The position numbers were made by a program, and so were the translations under genes. 64,000 bases of DNA from the NCBI RefSeq assembly GCF_001625445.1, contig NZ_LWHG01000031.1:1-64000 (forward strand), given 5' to 3'. The notes beneath the pieces were generated by a model. That model was not told the DNA's origin. It did not search any database and saw only the letters and a program-made list of their open reading frames with translations. This stretch comes from Haladaptatus sp. R4 (GTDB lineage Archaea; Halobacteriota; Halobacteria; Halobacteriales; Haladaptataceae). Shown in pieces: positions 9,135-17,116 of the stretch (the first letter of the stretch is position 1; each line of letters starts with the position of its first letter).

Positions 9135-9668
9135 ATGACCGAGAAAGCGACACTCGCGGGCGGTTGTTTCTGGTGTCTCGAAGCGGCCTACAAGGAACTC
9201 GACGGCGTGCAGTCGGTCACGTCGGGCTACGCCGGCGGACACGTCGAGAACCCGACCTACGAAGCCGTCTGCTCCGGCGACACCGGCCACGCCGAGGTCG
9301 TCCAACTGGAATACGACCCCGACGTGGTCGGCTACGACGAACTCCTGCAGGTGTTCTTCACCATCCACGACCCCACAACGCTCAACCGACAGGGTCCGGA
9401 CGTGGGGAGCCAGTATCGCTCCGCGATCTACTACCACGACGACGAGCAGAAGGACGTCGCCGAGGCGTACGTCGACGGACTCGAATCCGAGGGCGCGTTC
9501 GACGACCCCATCGTCACCGAAGTCGAACCCCTCGACGCGTTCTACGAGGCGGACGGCTACCATCAGGACTACTACGAGAACAACCCCGACGACGCCTACT
9601 GCACGATGAACGCCCAACCCAAGATTCGCAAGGTTCGGGAGAAGTTCGCCGAGAAGGCGAAACAGTAA
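9135..9668 (+). CDS. msrA: Peptide-methionine (S)-S-oxide reductase MsrA
   Basis: A 177-residue enzyme with the MsrA signature GGCFWCLEAAYK, where Cys11 is the catalytic nucleophile. It also has the expected TSGYAGGHVENPTYEAVCSG and the substrate-pocket HAEVVQLEYD and YYHDDEQ segments. It reduces methionine-S-sulfoxide in proteins and free methionine, with electrons from thioredoxin, repairing oxidative damage in the cytoplasm. Length is typical. It is a single-gene unit with no MsrB beside it. Confidence 0.96.
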   Translation: MTEKATLAGGCFWCLEAAYKELDGVQSVTSGYAGGHVENPTYEAVCSGDTGHAEVVQLEYDPDVVGYDELLQVFFTIHDPTTLNRQGPDVGSQYRSAIYYHDDEQKDVAEAYVDGLESEGAFDDPIVTEVEPLDAFYEADGYHQDYYENNPDDAYCTMNAQPKIRKVREKFAEKAKQ

Positions 9669-9879
9669 GGTCCGCGTCAGAAGTTCGCCGAGAATCCGTT
9701 CTTCGAGGAACGCGGTCTTCGCTACCGACCGCGAAACCCCTTCGATACCGACTTCACGTTCGTCGTTCGCTACGAACGGACGTGTTGATTTTGCCGCCAT
9801 CGTCCCACCGAGAGAACCTCCCGAGAGGACCTTCCGAAAGTCCCCGCCCGTTGTCTCGAAGTACGGCGCGTGACGGTCG

Positions 9880-10197
9880 TCATCCCAGGAACAACCGGAG
9901 CGCGAAGGCGACGGCGAACAACGCACCGACCGCGAGTCCGCCACCGGCGACCCGCATCGATATCTTCTCGAACTTGTGCAACACTCCCGTGACGAGAACG
10001 ATGGCGACGCCCACCTCGCCGATAGCGAACGTAACCCATCCCGGGGCCGTCCCTCGCGTCGGTTCGAGCGGCGACGTCGGCGTCGAACCGTGTCCGGCGT
10101 GGGCCGCGACGGTCCCGCCGAGAACGGCGAGGACGAGGACGCTCATCGTCCCGATGGTGACGAACGATACGAATCCGCCGGTGTATCTCGAATTCAT
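9880..10197 (-). CDS. Small membrane protein, unknown function
   Basis: A 105-residue protein with three predicted hydrophobic segments: about 10-31 (VSFVTIGTMSVLVLAVLGGT), about 54-70, and 81-104. The first is followed by AAHAGHGSTPTSP, a His-containing external loop that could follow a cleaved signal sequence. I do not recognise the family. It lies alone between msrA and the convergent end of the ABC operon. Confidence 0.6.
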   Translation of the reverse strand: MNSRYTGGFVSFVTIGTMSVLVLAVLGGTVAAHAGHGSTPTSPLEPTRGTAPGWVTFAIGEVGVAIVLVTGVLHKFEKISMRVAGGGLAVGALFAVAFALRLFLG

Positions 10198-10272
10198 GAC
10201 TGTGTAGCGACCGCGAGTTTTTCGCCGCGACTCGGGGACCGTGCGCTTCGAAACGGTCGTCCCGACGTTTCG

Positions 10273-10878
10273 CTACAGGAATTCATCGTGAAGCCACGGG
10301 AGGAATCCCGAAAGGAAGCGATCCGTCGCGGGCATGAAGTACGACCCGAAGTGGTACGTCGGGTCGAGCGTGGTGACGATGGTCCGACCCGGCCACGTCC
10401 CGTCGTCGATGTAGAGGACCGCGCCGCCGGTGTCGTCCGTTATCAACACGTCCGCCCCGTCCGGCGCGTCGAACGACCCGTGGAAGTGCCACGTGCAGTC
10501 CCCGGGAGGGACCGCCTCGAAGAACGGGTGGTCCGTCCGCGGAAATCGTAGTCCGCTGTCGCCGTCCGGGTCGAGCCACCACCAGAAGTTCGTCGGACGG
10601 AACGTCCACTCGACTTCCGGGAGCCACGGGTCGGGTTGCTGTCCGAACGTGATGACGTCGCCGCCCCCTTCGAGGAACGCGCGGAGTTGATTCCCGTGTT
10701 CGTTCCGCCGACCGATGTGTAACCGCGAGGGGACGAGCAGGCCGTCGAACGGATCGAGTTCCGTCGCCGCCAGATCGGGCAGGTAGATCACCTCGTCGAA
10801 GAACCGGGCGTATTCGGATTCGTACAACGTCCGGTGCTGGGGTGCCGACCCGCCGTACAGCGCGGCGAGTTTCGTCAT
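10273..10878 (-). CDS. GATase1-like domain protein, last gene of ABC operon
   Basis: 201 residues from ATG 10878 (MTKLAALYGG), which overlaps the stop of the preceding gene as ATGA. The layout suggests a class I glutamine-amidotransferase/ThuA-like fold: a beta strand in FDGLLVPSRLHIGRR, a helix in LRAFLEGGGDVITFGQQPDP, and later VLITDDTGGAVLYID and RTIVTTLDPTYHFGSYF. I see no nucleophile-elbow cysteine, so a catalytic amidase is unlikely. It shares with the upstream 218-residue protein the pattern leucine-rich helix, GG-V-F, PWLP, and the two look like diverged paralogues. Its place in the ABC operon suggests a role in handling the imported ligand, which is inference. Confidence 0.6.
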   Translation of the reverse strand: MTKLAALYGGSAPQHRTLYESEYARFFDEVIYLPDLAATELDPFDGLLVPSRLHIGRRNEHGNQLRAFLEGGGDVITFGQQPDPWLPEVEWTFRPTNFWWWLDPDGDSGLRFPRTDHPFFEAVPPGDCTWHFHGSFDAPDGADVLITDDTGGAVLYIDDGTWPGRTIVTTLDPTYHFGSYFMPATDRFLSGFLPWLHDEFL

Positions 10879-11531
10879 CGGCGTCCCTCCGTGAGCGACC
10901 CCGAGCGTTCGGTCGCTTCGACCGTCGACGTCGCACGCATCCACTCGACCAACTGCGTCGGAACCCGTGCGGCGGTCGTGGACCGCCGCCCGAACGAGAT
11001 GAGGTCGTTTCCGCTGTGGGCGAAAACCGTCCCGCCCGTGCTCCCCTCGTCGACGTACACGATGGGTTCGCCGCCCGGCAGTCGGAGAATCGTCGTGGCG
11101 TGCTCCGGCGGCGGATTGTACCCTCGCGCGAAGAATCCGGCGACGCCGCGCTGGTGGGTCAAATCCGCCATCGAAACGCCGTCGAAGACCGGATGGTCGG
11201 TCTCCTCGACGACCGTGTAATCGCCGTGCGATTCGATCTCCTTGGGTTCGAAGCAACCAGCGCCGGGGAGCCACGGACGGGAGAGGTGGCCGCTGAACGC
11301 GACGACGCCGCCCGCGTCCAGCAGTTCGCGTATCCGGTCGCGGTGTCGATGGAGGTATTCCTGGTCGGCCTGACTCGAAACGACGAGTCCGGCGATGCTG
11401 GAGAGGTCGATTCGGGTGAGGTCGTACGTGTCGATTCGTTCGAGGTTTTCCCGGACGAACGGCGTTTCCACGAATCGTCGGGTGAACGCGTCGTCGGGGT
11501 CGAGGTATCCGATGGTCTGTGTTTGAGTCAT
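10875..11531 (-). CDS. GATase1-like domain protein in ABC operon
   Basis: 218 residues, starting four bases inside the end of the ATP-binding gene (ATGA overlap) and ending with an ATGA overlap with the next gene. Segments AGLVVSSQADQEYLHRHRDR, ELLDAGGVVAFSGHLSRPWL and DHPVFDGVSM are typical of ThuA/GATase1-like proteins, where HPVF-DGV is a common element. No catalytic Cys-His-Glu triad is evident. It is likely soluble and cytoplasmic, with no signal peptide. Function is unknown. Tight coupling to the importer suggests joint expression and possibly processing of the imported compound. Confidence 0.6.
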   Translation of the reverse strand: MTQTQTIGYLDPDDAFTRRFVETPFVRENLERIDTYDLTRIDLSSIAGLVVSSQADQEYLHRHRDRIRELLDAGGVVAFSGHLSRPWLPGAGCFEPKEIESHGDYTVVEETDHPVFDGVSMADLTHQRGVAGFFARGYNPPPEHATTILRLPGGEPIVYVDEGSTGGTVFAHSGNDLISFGRRSTTAARVPTQLVEWMRATSTVEATERSGSLTEGRR

Positions 11532-13203
11532 GGTTCGTCGAGTGTGGTCGCCTGCCGTCGGTTCGCCGTTTCGTCCCCCGAAAGCTCGATGGCCGCTTCG
11601 ACGAGCGTCCGGGTTCCCTCGTGTCTCGGATCCCTGAGGATGGAATCGGGCGATGCTTCCTCCACGATGCGTCCGCCGTGGAGCACGGCGATTCGGTCGG
11701 CGAACGAACTCACCTGTGCGACGTTGTGCGTGATGTGGAGCAGGGTGATTTCGCGGTCGGCGACCGAATCGTACAGGAGCGTCAGGAGGTCGGACTGAAG
11801 TGGCGCGTCGAGCATCGACGTCGGTTCGTCCGCGACGAGCACGGACGGTTCGAGCACGAGCGCACGGGCGAGCGCCACGCGCTGTCGTTCCCCGCCGGAC
11901 AGTTGGGACGGATACCGCGCGGCGTACTCGTCGGCGGGGGTGAGTCCGACGTCTTCGAGGGCGTTTCTAACCCGCGATGGTCGCTCCCCTTCGTCCACGT
12001 GCTCGTGGATGTCGAGCGGTTCGCGGACGATATCCGCGACCGTCCTGTTCGGCGGAATCGACTCGTACGGGTCCTGAAACAGGTAGTGGACCTCGCGGCC
12101 GAGTCGTCGTCGGTCGCGTGCCCGCTCGTCGCGGACGGTTTCGCCGTCGATTCGAACGCTCCCCTCGTCCGGCGTGGCGAGTCCGATGGTCATCCGACCG
12201 AGCGTGCTCTTACCGACGCCGCTCTCGCCGATGAGGGCGACCGATTCGCCGCGGCCGACGGACAATTGGACGCCCGAGAGCACTTCCGCATCCCCGAACC
12301 GCTTGTACACGTCGTCGTACACGAGATAGCCGTCCCCGTCGCTCGCGTCCGATGCGCCGTCTTCGACGGAGGTCTCCGCACTCGCTATCGAAATTCGCGG
12401 ACAGGCGTCGAACAACTCCCCCGTGTACGGATGCTTCGGCGACGATTGGAGACGGGTCGTTTCGTCGGTTTCGACGAACTCCCCGTCGCGCATGACGGCC
12501 AGTCGGTCCGCGACGTGGCTCACCGCGGACAGGTCGTGGGAGACCATGAGGAGGGAGAAACCGCGTTCCGTCCGCAACTCGTCCAACAGTTCCAGAATGG
12601 TCAACTTCGTCACCACGTCCAATCCGGTGGTCGCCTCGTCCACGACGAGGACCGACGGGTCGTTCACAAGCGCCGTCGCGATGACGCCGCGCTGGCGCAT
12701 GCCGCCGCTGAGTTCGTGCGGATAGCGACCGTAGCTCTCCGAATCCAGCCCGACGGTTTCGAGCGCCTCGTGTGCCATCGCCATCGCCTCGTCACGGTCG
12801 CAATCGCGGTGGGTCAGAATCGCTTCCACGACCTGTTCGTCGAGCGCTATCCGGGGATCGAGCGCGTTCATCGCCTCCTGCGGGACGAACGCGATCTCGT
12901 CGCCGCGAACGTCGGAGAGATCGACGCCGCCCGCCGAATCGGTGTGTAGCGTGATCGTTCCCGACGTGACGCGACCCGGCGGGCGGAGCAATCCCAGCAA
13001 GGAAAGCGCGAGGCTGCTCTTTCCGCTCCCGGACTCGCCGACGATGGCGACCGTCTCGTTCCGACGGAGCGTGAGATTGACGCCGTCCACGGCGGTCACG
13101 CCGGTACCGTACGTCACGGTCACGTCGGAGACGTCGAGGGTTGGCTCACCCGGGCGGTCGGATTCGGACGGAACGAGTTCGACGTCAGTGTTGTTCCCGC
13201 CGG
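11528..13203 (-). CDS. Tandem ABC ATPase domains (DppD-DppF type), in frame with permease
   Basis: Two complete ABC-ATPase domains in one chain. Domain 1 has Walker A GESGSGKSS, signature LSGGMRQRG and Walker B VLVVDEATTGLD. Domain 2 has GESGVGKST, LSGGERQRV and VLVADEPTSMLD. Both belong to the peptide/nickel (Dpp/Opp/Nik) class. There is no stop codon and no ATG between this part and the permease upstream, so the frame runs on as a permease-ATPase-ATPase polypeptide. The boundary given here is the end of the last permease helix. The tandem powers import by the SBP and two permease domains of this operon. Its stop overlaps the next gene. Confidence 0.85.
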
Positions 13204-14082
13204 TGACGACGTTCGTCCGGCCGTCCCCCGTGCGGCGTTCGGCCCCGAGCGCGAGGAAGGTGAACGACAGCACGCTGGACGTGATGGCGAGACCCGGCGG
13301 GAGTACCCACCACGTCCACGCGTCGGTGAGAAACGCGCTCCGCTTCTGTGCGAAGAACAGTATCGTTCCCCAACTCGGCGCGGTCGGGTCGCCCAATCCG
13401 AGGAAGCTGAGCGCCGCTTCGAGGAGTATCGCCGCGCGACCGCCTTGGCGAACTGGGCGATGGCGATGGGCAACACCGCCGGAACCACGTACTCGCGCGC
13501 GACGTGATAGAACGACGCGCCCATCGAACGCGACGCTTTCACGTACTCTCGCTGGCGAACCGAACTCACCTGCGAGCGCAACTCGCGGGCCGGACGGGCC
13601 CACATGACGAGCGTGATGACCCCGATGGTCGTCCACAAACTCGGTCCGAGAATCGCCGCGGAGACGATGACCAACGGTAGGAACGGGAGCGTCAGTACGA
13701 CGTCGACGAACCGCATGAGGACCGTCTCCACGAGTCCGCCGACCACTCCGGCCGTGACCCCGACGATCAGTCCGGCGAGGATAGCGAGCGAACCGGCCAA
13801 CAGCCCCACCAACAGCGAGACGCGCGCGCCGACGAGCAACAGCGAGAGCAGGTCGTGACCCACGTCGTCGGTACCGAGCAGGTGTACGCCGCCGGGCGAT
13901 TGAAGCGGTTGGCCGACCCTCGCGTCGACGCCGTACGGTGCGAGTACGGGGGCCAACAGCGCGAGGAGGCCGAAGAGGACCACGCCCGCGCCGCCGACGA
14001 GGATGAACCACTCGCGGCGTCCGGTTTCCCCGTCCGTGAACGACACTCGCCGCCGAAGCGATTCGATACGGTCGACGTTCAT
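13204..14082 (-). pseudogene. DppC-type ABC permease domain, frameshifted, fused to ATPases
   Basis: Starts ATG 14082 (MNVDRIESLRRRVSF), directly after the DppB-type gene. It shows the DppC N-terminal helix, the periplasmic GVHLLGTDDVGHDLLS motif and the EAA loop (REYVKASRSMGASFYHVARE). Near 13433 the frame ends in VARRYSSKRR. One G added to the minus strand in a G-run gives ARAILLEAALSFLGLGDPTA, the normal DppC continuation, ending in WWVLPPGLAITSSVLSFTFL. After that the frame passes straight into the first ATPase domain. The frameshift is probably a base-calling error. Whether the fusion is real needs confirmation. Confidence 0.75.
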
Positions 14083-14083
14083 G

Positions 14084-15079
14084 CTACGCGTCCCCCGCGT
14101 TCGATTCGCCCACCCGCGGATCGACGAGCGGGTACGTCAGATCGGCGAGGAGGTTGGCCGCGATAACGGTCACCGTCAGGACGAGGAACGCCCCCTGCAA
14201 CAGTTGGTAATCGCGTGCGATGGCGGCGTCGTATATCAGGGAGCCGAGTCCGGGATACGAGAACACCGTCTCCACGACCACCGAACCGCCGACGATGGTG
14301 CCGAGCTGGAGCGTGAACCGCGTGTAAATCGGGAGAAACGAGTTCGGAAGCGCGTGACGGAACAGTACCTCCCGATCCGAGAGCCCTTTCGCCCGCGAGA
14401 ACAACAGGAAGTCCTCGCCCAGCGTCGTGAGCACCGATCCCCGAGCGATGAGATACATCCCGCCGATCCGCGCGAGCAGGAGCGTAACGAGCGGGAGCGT
14501 CAGGTGCGTCGCGAAGTCGAACAGGGTGGGCAAGAGCCCGTCGGGCGATCCGATCGACGAGATGCCGTAGGACGGGAACCACCCGAGCCACGACACGAAC
14601 ACCGAGATGAGCAACATTCCGACCCAGAACGCGGGCGTCGACTCGGCGGTGACGAGCACCGTCATGAGTCCGGCGTCCGTCCGTTCGCCCTCGCGCCACG
14701 CGCTCCACGCGCCGAACAGCGTGCCGAGCAGCGTCGAAAACACGAGCGCCGTTCCGACGAGGAGCAACGTCCACGGGAGGCGTTCGAGCAGCACGTCCGT
14801 GACCGGTCGGCTGTACATGAGCGACGTTCCGAGCTTCCCCTGTGGAATGCCGAGCAGATAATCGAGATACTGCTGGGGGATCGGCTTGTTCAGTCCGTAG
14901 GTCGCGAGGAGCTGGTGGCGCTCCGCGACGGTCATCGACTGGACTTCCTGGCCGACGAGATACCGTAGCGGGTTGCCGGGGGCCACGTACGGGAGCGCGA
15001 AGTTGATGGTGATCGCGGCCAGGAACGTCACGCCGTACTCGACTAGCTTGCTCCCGACTGCGCGAATTCGCGTTGACAT
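14084..15079 (-). CDS. DppB-type ABC transporter permease
   Basis: 331-residue inner-membrane permease of the peptide/nickel ABC class. It has an N-terminal helix, the conserved periplasmic loop ending YGLNKPIPQQYLDYLLGI, and six helices. The EAA motif is EDFLLFSRAKGLSDREVLFR (about residues 219-238), and VVVETVFSYPGLGSLIYDAA follows, typical of DppB/OppB/NikB. It pairs with the DppC-type domain to make the channel. It starts 4 bp after the SBP stop and its TAG lies just before the next start, as expected within one operon. Confidence 0.92.
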   Translation of the reverse strand: MSTRIRAVGSKLVEYGVTFLAAITINFALPYVAPGNPLRYLVGQEVQSMTVAERHQLLATYGLNKPIPQQYLDYLLGIPQGKLGTSLMYSRPVTDVLLERLPWTLLLVGTALVFSTLLGTLFGAWSAWREGERTDAGLMTVLVTAESTPAFWVGMLLISVFVSWLGWFPSYGISSIGSPDGLLPTLFDFATHLTLPLVTLLLARIGGMYLIARGSVLTTLGEDFLLFSRAKGLSDREVLFRHALPNSFLPIYTRFTLQLGTIVGGSVVVETVFSYPGLGSLIYDAAIARDYQLLQGAFLVLTVTVIAANLLADLTYPLVDPRVGESNAGDA

Positions 15080-15083
15080 GGGT

Positions 15084-16733
15084 TCAGTCGAAGGATTTGG
15101 TCACGGTCGTTCCACGAACGTCCTTCGGAAGCAACGACCACTTGTGGTGAATCCCGTAACCCGGCGATTCGGCCCACGCGTCGTACTTCTTCGGCCGGTA
15201 TGCGAATCGAGGCTCGGGATACCAGAGCGGAATCGAAGTCGGTTGCTCGTTGAACAGATGCTGCATCTCGAACAGGACGTTCTTCCGCGCCTCGATCGTC
15301 GCCGTCGCCTTCCACTTCTCGAAGAGGTCGTCCCACGCCGGATAGGAGATGCCCTTCTTCCAGAGATAGCCCGATCGATGGGACATCACGAACTGGTCGG
15401 GGTCGGCCACCCCATGTGGGGTAATGCTGCTGATGTACATGTCGAAGTCGCGGGAGGAGAACAGGTCGCCGATGCTGCCGGGGTCGAGCGTCTTCGCCTT
15501 CGTTTCCAATCCGACGGCGGTGAGGTCCTCCGCGACCAGTTCCGCGGCGCGGATGTACGATGGCTCGTTCGACGGTACCTTCAGCGTGAACGAGAGCTTT
15601 TCGCCGTTCGATGACTCCCTGATGCCGTCGCCGTCGCTGTCCTCGAATCCCAACTCGTCGAGCGTCGTCCGAGCCTCGTCCGGGTCGTAGGGTTGTTCGA
15701 TGTCCGACGCGGTCCACGGCGATTTCGGGTGCGGATATCCCTTCGTCCCCGCGATTCCCTGCCCGAGCATGACGACGTCGAGGATGGATTTCTTGTCGAT
15801 GGAGCGGGAAACCGCGTGTCGGAAGTCGTGCGTGTCGAACGGCGATCGCTCGTAGTTGATCCGGATTTCGACCAACGTCAACGACGTGGCGTGGACGACG
15901 TCGAGGTCCTCGTTCGACTCGAACTGTGAGGTCGTCGACGGGGGAACTGCGACGCTCGTCGTGTCTATCTCGCCGCTCTTCAGCGCCGTGAACATGGTCG
16001 AGTGGTCCGTGACGATCGGAATGACGATTTCGTCGACCGACGGCGTCCCCACGAAGTAGTCCTCGTTACGACGGAGTCGAAGGCGCTCGCCCGCCTCGTA
16101 ATCGACGAGTTCGTACGGGCCGGTTCCGACCGGTAACTCGCCGTACTTGTACGGGTCGTCGATGTCCTTCCAGACGTGCTTCGGGATGATCGGCAAGTCT
16201 GCGAACGTGATTGCCGCGAGCGTCGGCGTGGGGTACGCGCCCTCGAAGCGAACCGTTTGGTCGTCCACGGCCTCGATGGTTTTGATGTGCGGTGCCTGAC
16301 TGACGTGGTGGGTGTACCTGTTCGCGGGACCGTCCCGGTAGTATCGGTACGTGAAGACGACGTCGTCCGCGGTGAACGGTTCGCCGTCGTGCCACTTCGC
16401 GTCCGAGCGGACCGTCGCCGTCCACGTCGTCTCGTCGATCTGATTCGTCTCGGTCGCCAGTCCCGGTTCCTTCTGATCCACGTACGGGGAGGGGAAGAGT
16501 AGCCGGTCGTACACCAGGTCCTTCATCCAGTCGAATTTGCTGCTGCTGCTGGCGTAGATGTTCAACGGCGAGCCGGGGTCCGAATCGGTGCCGATACGTA
16601 ACGCGTCACCCTCCGAGTCCGATCCCGTTATCGTATCGAGCTTGCCCGAACACCCCGCGAGGAAGGCGCTCGCGGTAACTGCTCCCGCACCGGTCTTGAG
16701 TAATTCCCGTCTCGACGTTCGTTGCTGAACCAT
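15084..16733 (-). CDS. ABC transporter substrate-binding lipoprotein, SBP family 5
   Basis: 549-residue Tat lipoprotein: twin Arg in RTSRRELLK and lipobox FLAGC with Cys28. The body is a family 5 extracellular solute-binding protein, the group for peptides, nickel and opine-type metallophores: SDAKWHDGEPFTADDVVFTY, NEDYFVGTPSVDEIVI and the C-terminal PSIPLWYPEPRFAYR are diagnostic. It is the first gene of an operon with DppB, DppC-ATPases and two GATase-like proteins. Two TTTAGG-N4-CCTAAA palindromes lie just upstream, suggesting control by a DtxR/Idr iron regulator and therefore a metal-chelate substrate. That substrate idea is inference. Confidence 0.9.
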   Translation of the reverse strand: MVQQRTSRRELLKTGAGAVTASAFLAGCSGKLDTITGSDSEGDALRIGTDSDPGSPLNIYASSSSKFDWMKDLVYDRLLFPSPYVDQKEPGLATETNQIDETTWTATVRSDAKWHDGEPFTADDVVFTYRYYRDGPANRYTHHVSQAPHIKTIEAVDDQTVRFEGAYPTPTLAAITFADLPIIPKHVWKDIDDPYKYGELPVGTGPYELVDYEAGERLRLRRNEDYFVGTPSVDEIVIPIVTDHSTMFTALKSGEIDTTSVAVPPSTTSQFESNEDLDVVHATSLTLVEIRINYERSPFDTHDFRHAVSRSIDKKSILDVVMLGQGIAGTKGYPHPKSPWTASDIEQPYDPDEARTTLDELGFEDSDGDGIRESSNGEKLSFTLKVPSNEPSYIRAAELVAEDLTAVGLETKAKTLDPGSIGDLFSSRDFDMYISSITPHGVADPDQFVMSHRSGYLWKKGISYPAWDDLFEKWKATATIEARKNVLFEMQHLFNEQPTSIPLWYPEPRFAYRPKKYDAWAESPGYGIHHKWSLLPKDVRGTTVTKSFD

Positions 16734-16738
16734 ATATT

Positions 16739-16754
16739 TTTAGGCCGACCTAAA
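16739..16754. promoter_or_regulatory. Putative DtxR/Idr-type operator 1
   Basis: Perfect palindrome TTTAGG-CCGA-CCTAAA, ending 5 bp before the ATG of the SBP gene. The half-site matches the TTAGG/CCTAA core of DtxR-family (iron-dependent repressor) operators. A bound protein here would cover the transcription or translation start. A second copy with identical half-sites lies 35 bp away. Confidence 0.65.
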
Positions 16755-16773
16755 CCATTTAGCATTTCCGGTT

Positions 16774-16789
16774 TTTAGGTGAGCCTAAA
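16774..16789. promoter_or_regulatory. Putative DtxR/Idr-type operator 2
   Basis: Perfect palindrome TTTAGG-TGAG-CCTAAA (extendable by one T/A pair to 16773-16790). Same half-sites and 4-bp spacer as operator 1, and centred 35 bp further from the SBP start. The resemblance to the DtxR consensus TTAGGTTAGCCTAACCTAA is close. It could act on the SBP promoter by itself or with operator 1. Confidence 0.65.
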
Positions 16790-16924
16790 ACTAGATTGTT
16801 GTCAGGTAGAAACTCGAACACAGCGGGGAGATTCTAGCTAGAATATATTTCGTGTAATGAGAACAGTTTTGAAACCAACTGTCGCTCCCTCGAAACTTTC
16901 CCCGCGAGAGACACAATCCCGGCA

Positions 16925-16934
16925 GTTTTTATTA
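16925..16934 (+). promoter_or_regulatory. TATA-like box before RNase J leader
   Basis: TTTTTATTAC is the only good TATA-like element between the divergent SBP operon and rnj. Transcription would begin about 25 bp later, near 16952-16960, giving a leader of about 160 nt that holds four hairpins. Confidence 0.45.
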
Positions 16935-16961
16935 CCCCGGGACGTAGGTGGGAGCAGACTG

Positions 16962-17091
16962 GGCAACTCGCGGGTGTGCGGCATCCCGCCGCGCGCGAGT
17001 GCCAGACCGACGTGCTGTAAGACGCCGGGGTCTGACGCTCGCGGCCCCGCGAGGATTTCAGTGAGCAACGCAACCGTCACGCCGTGTGACG
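16962..17091 (+). ncRNA. Structured RNA leader (four hairpins) upstream of RNase J
   Basis: Four successive stem-loops can be drawn. A: GGCA/CTCGCG with CGCGAG/TGCC, with an inner GCGG-CATC-CCGC (16962-17003). B: CAGACC with GGTCTG (17003-17034). C: CTCGCG-GCCC-CGCGAG (17038-17053). D: CGTCAC-GCCGT-GTGACG (17075-17091). The stretch shows no credible protein on either strand. It sits between a TATA-like box and the rnj start, so it is either a long structured 5' leader or a small RNA. I could not match it to SRP RNA, RNase P RNA, or C/D or H/ACA guides. Confidence 0.45.
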
Positions 17092-17116
17092 TTTCAATGC
17101 TTGAGGAAAGCAAACT

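Noticed and set aside
16941-16970. Resemblance of GGGAGCAG to the SRP RNA helix 8 loop
   Set aside because: The GGAA tetraloop and paired strand of SRP helix 8 are absent, and the region is too short for 7S RNA.
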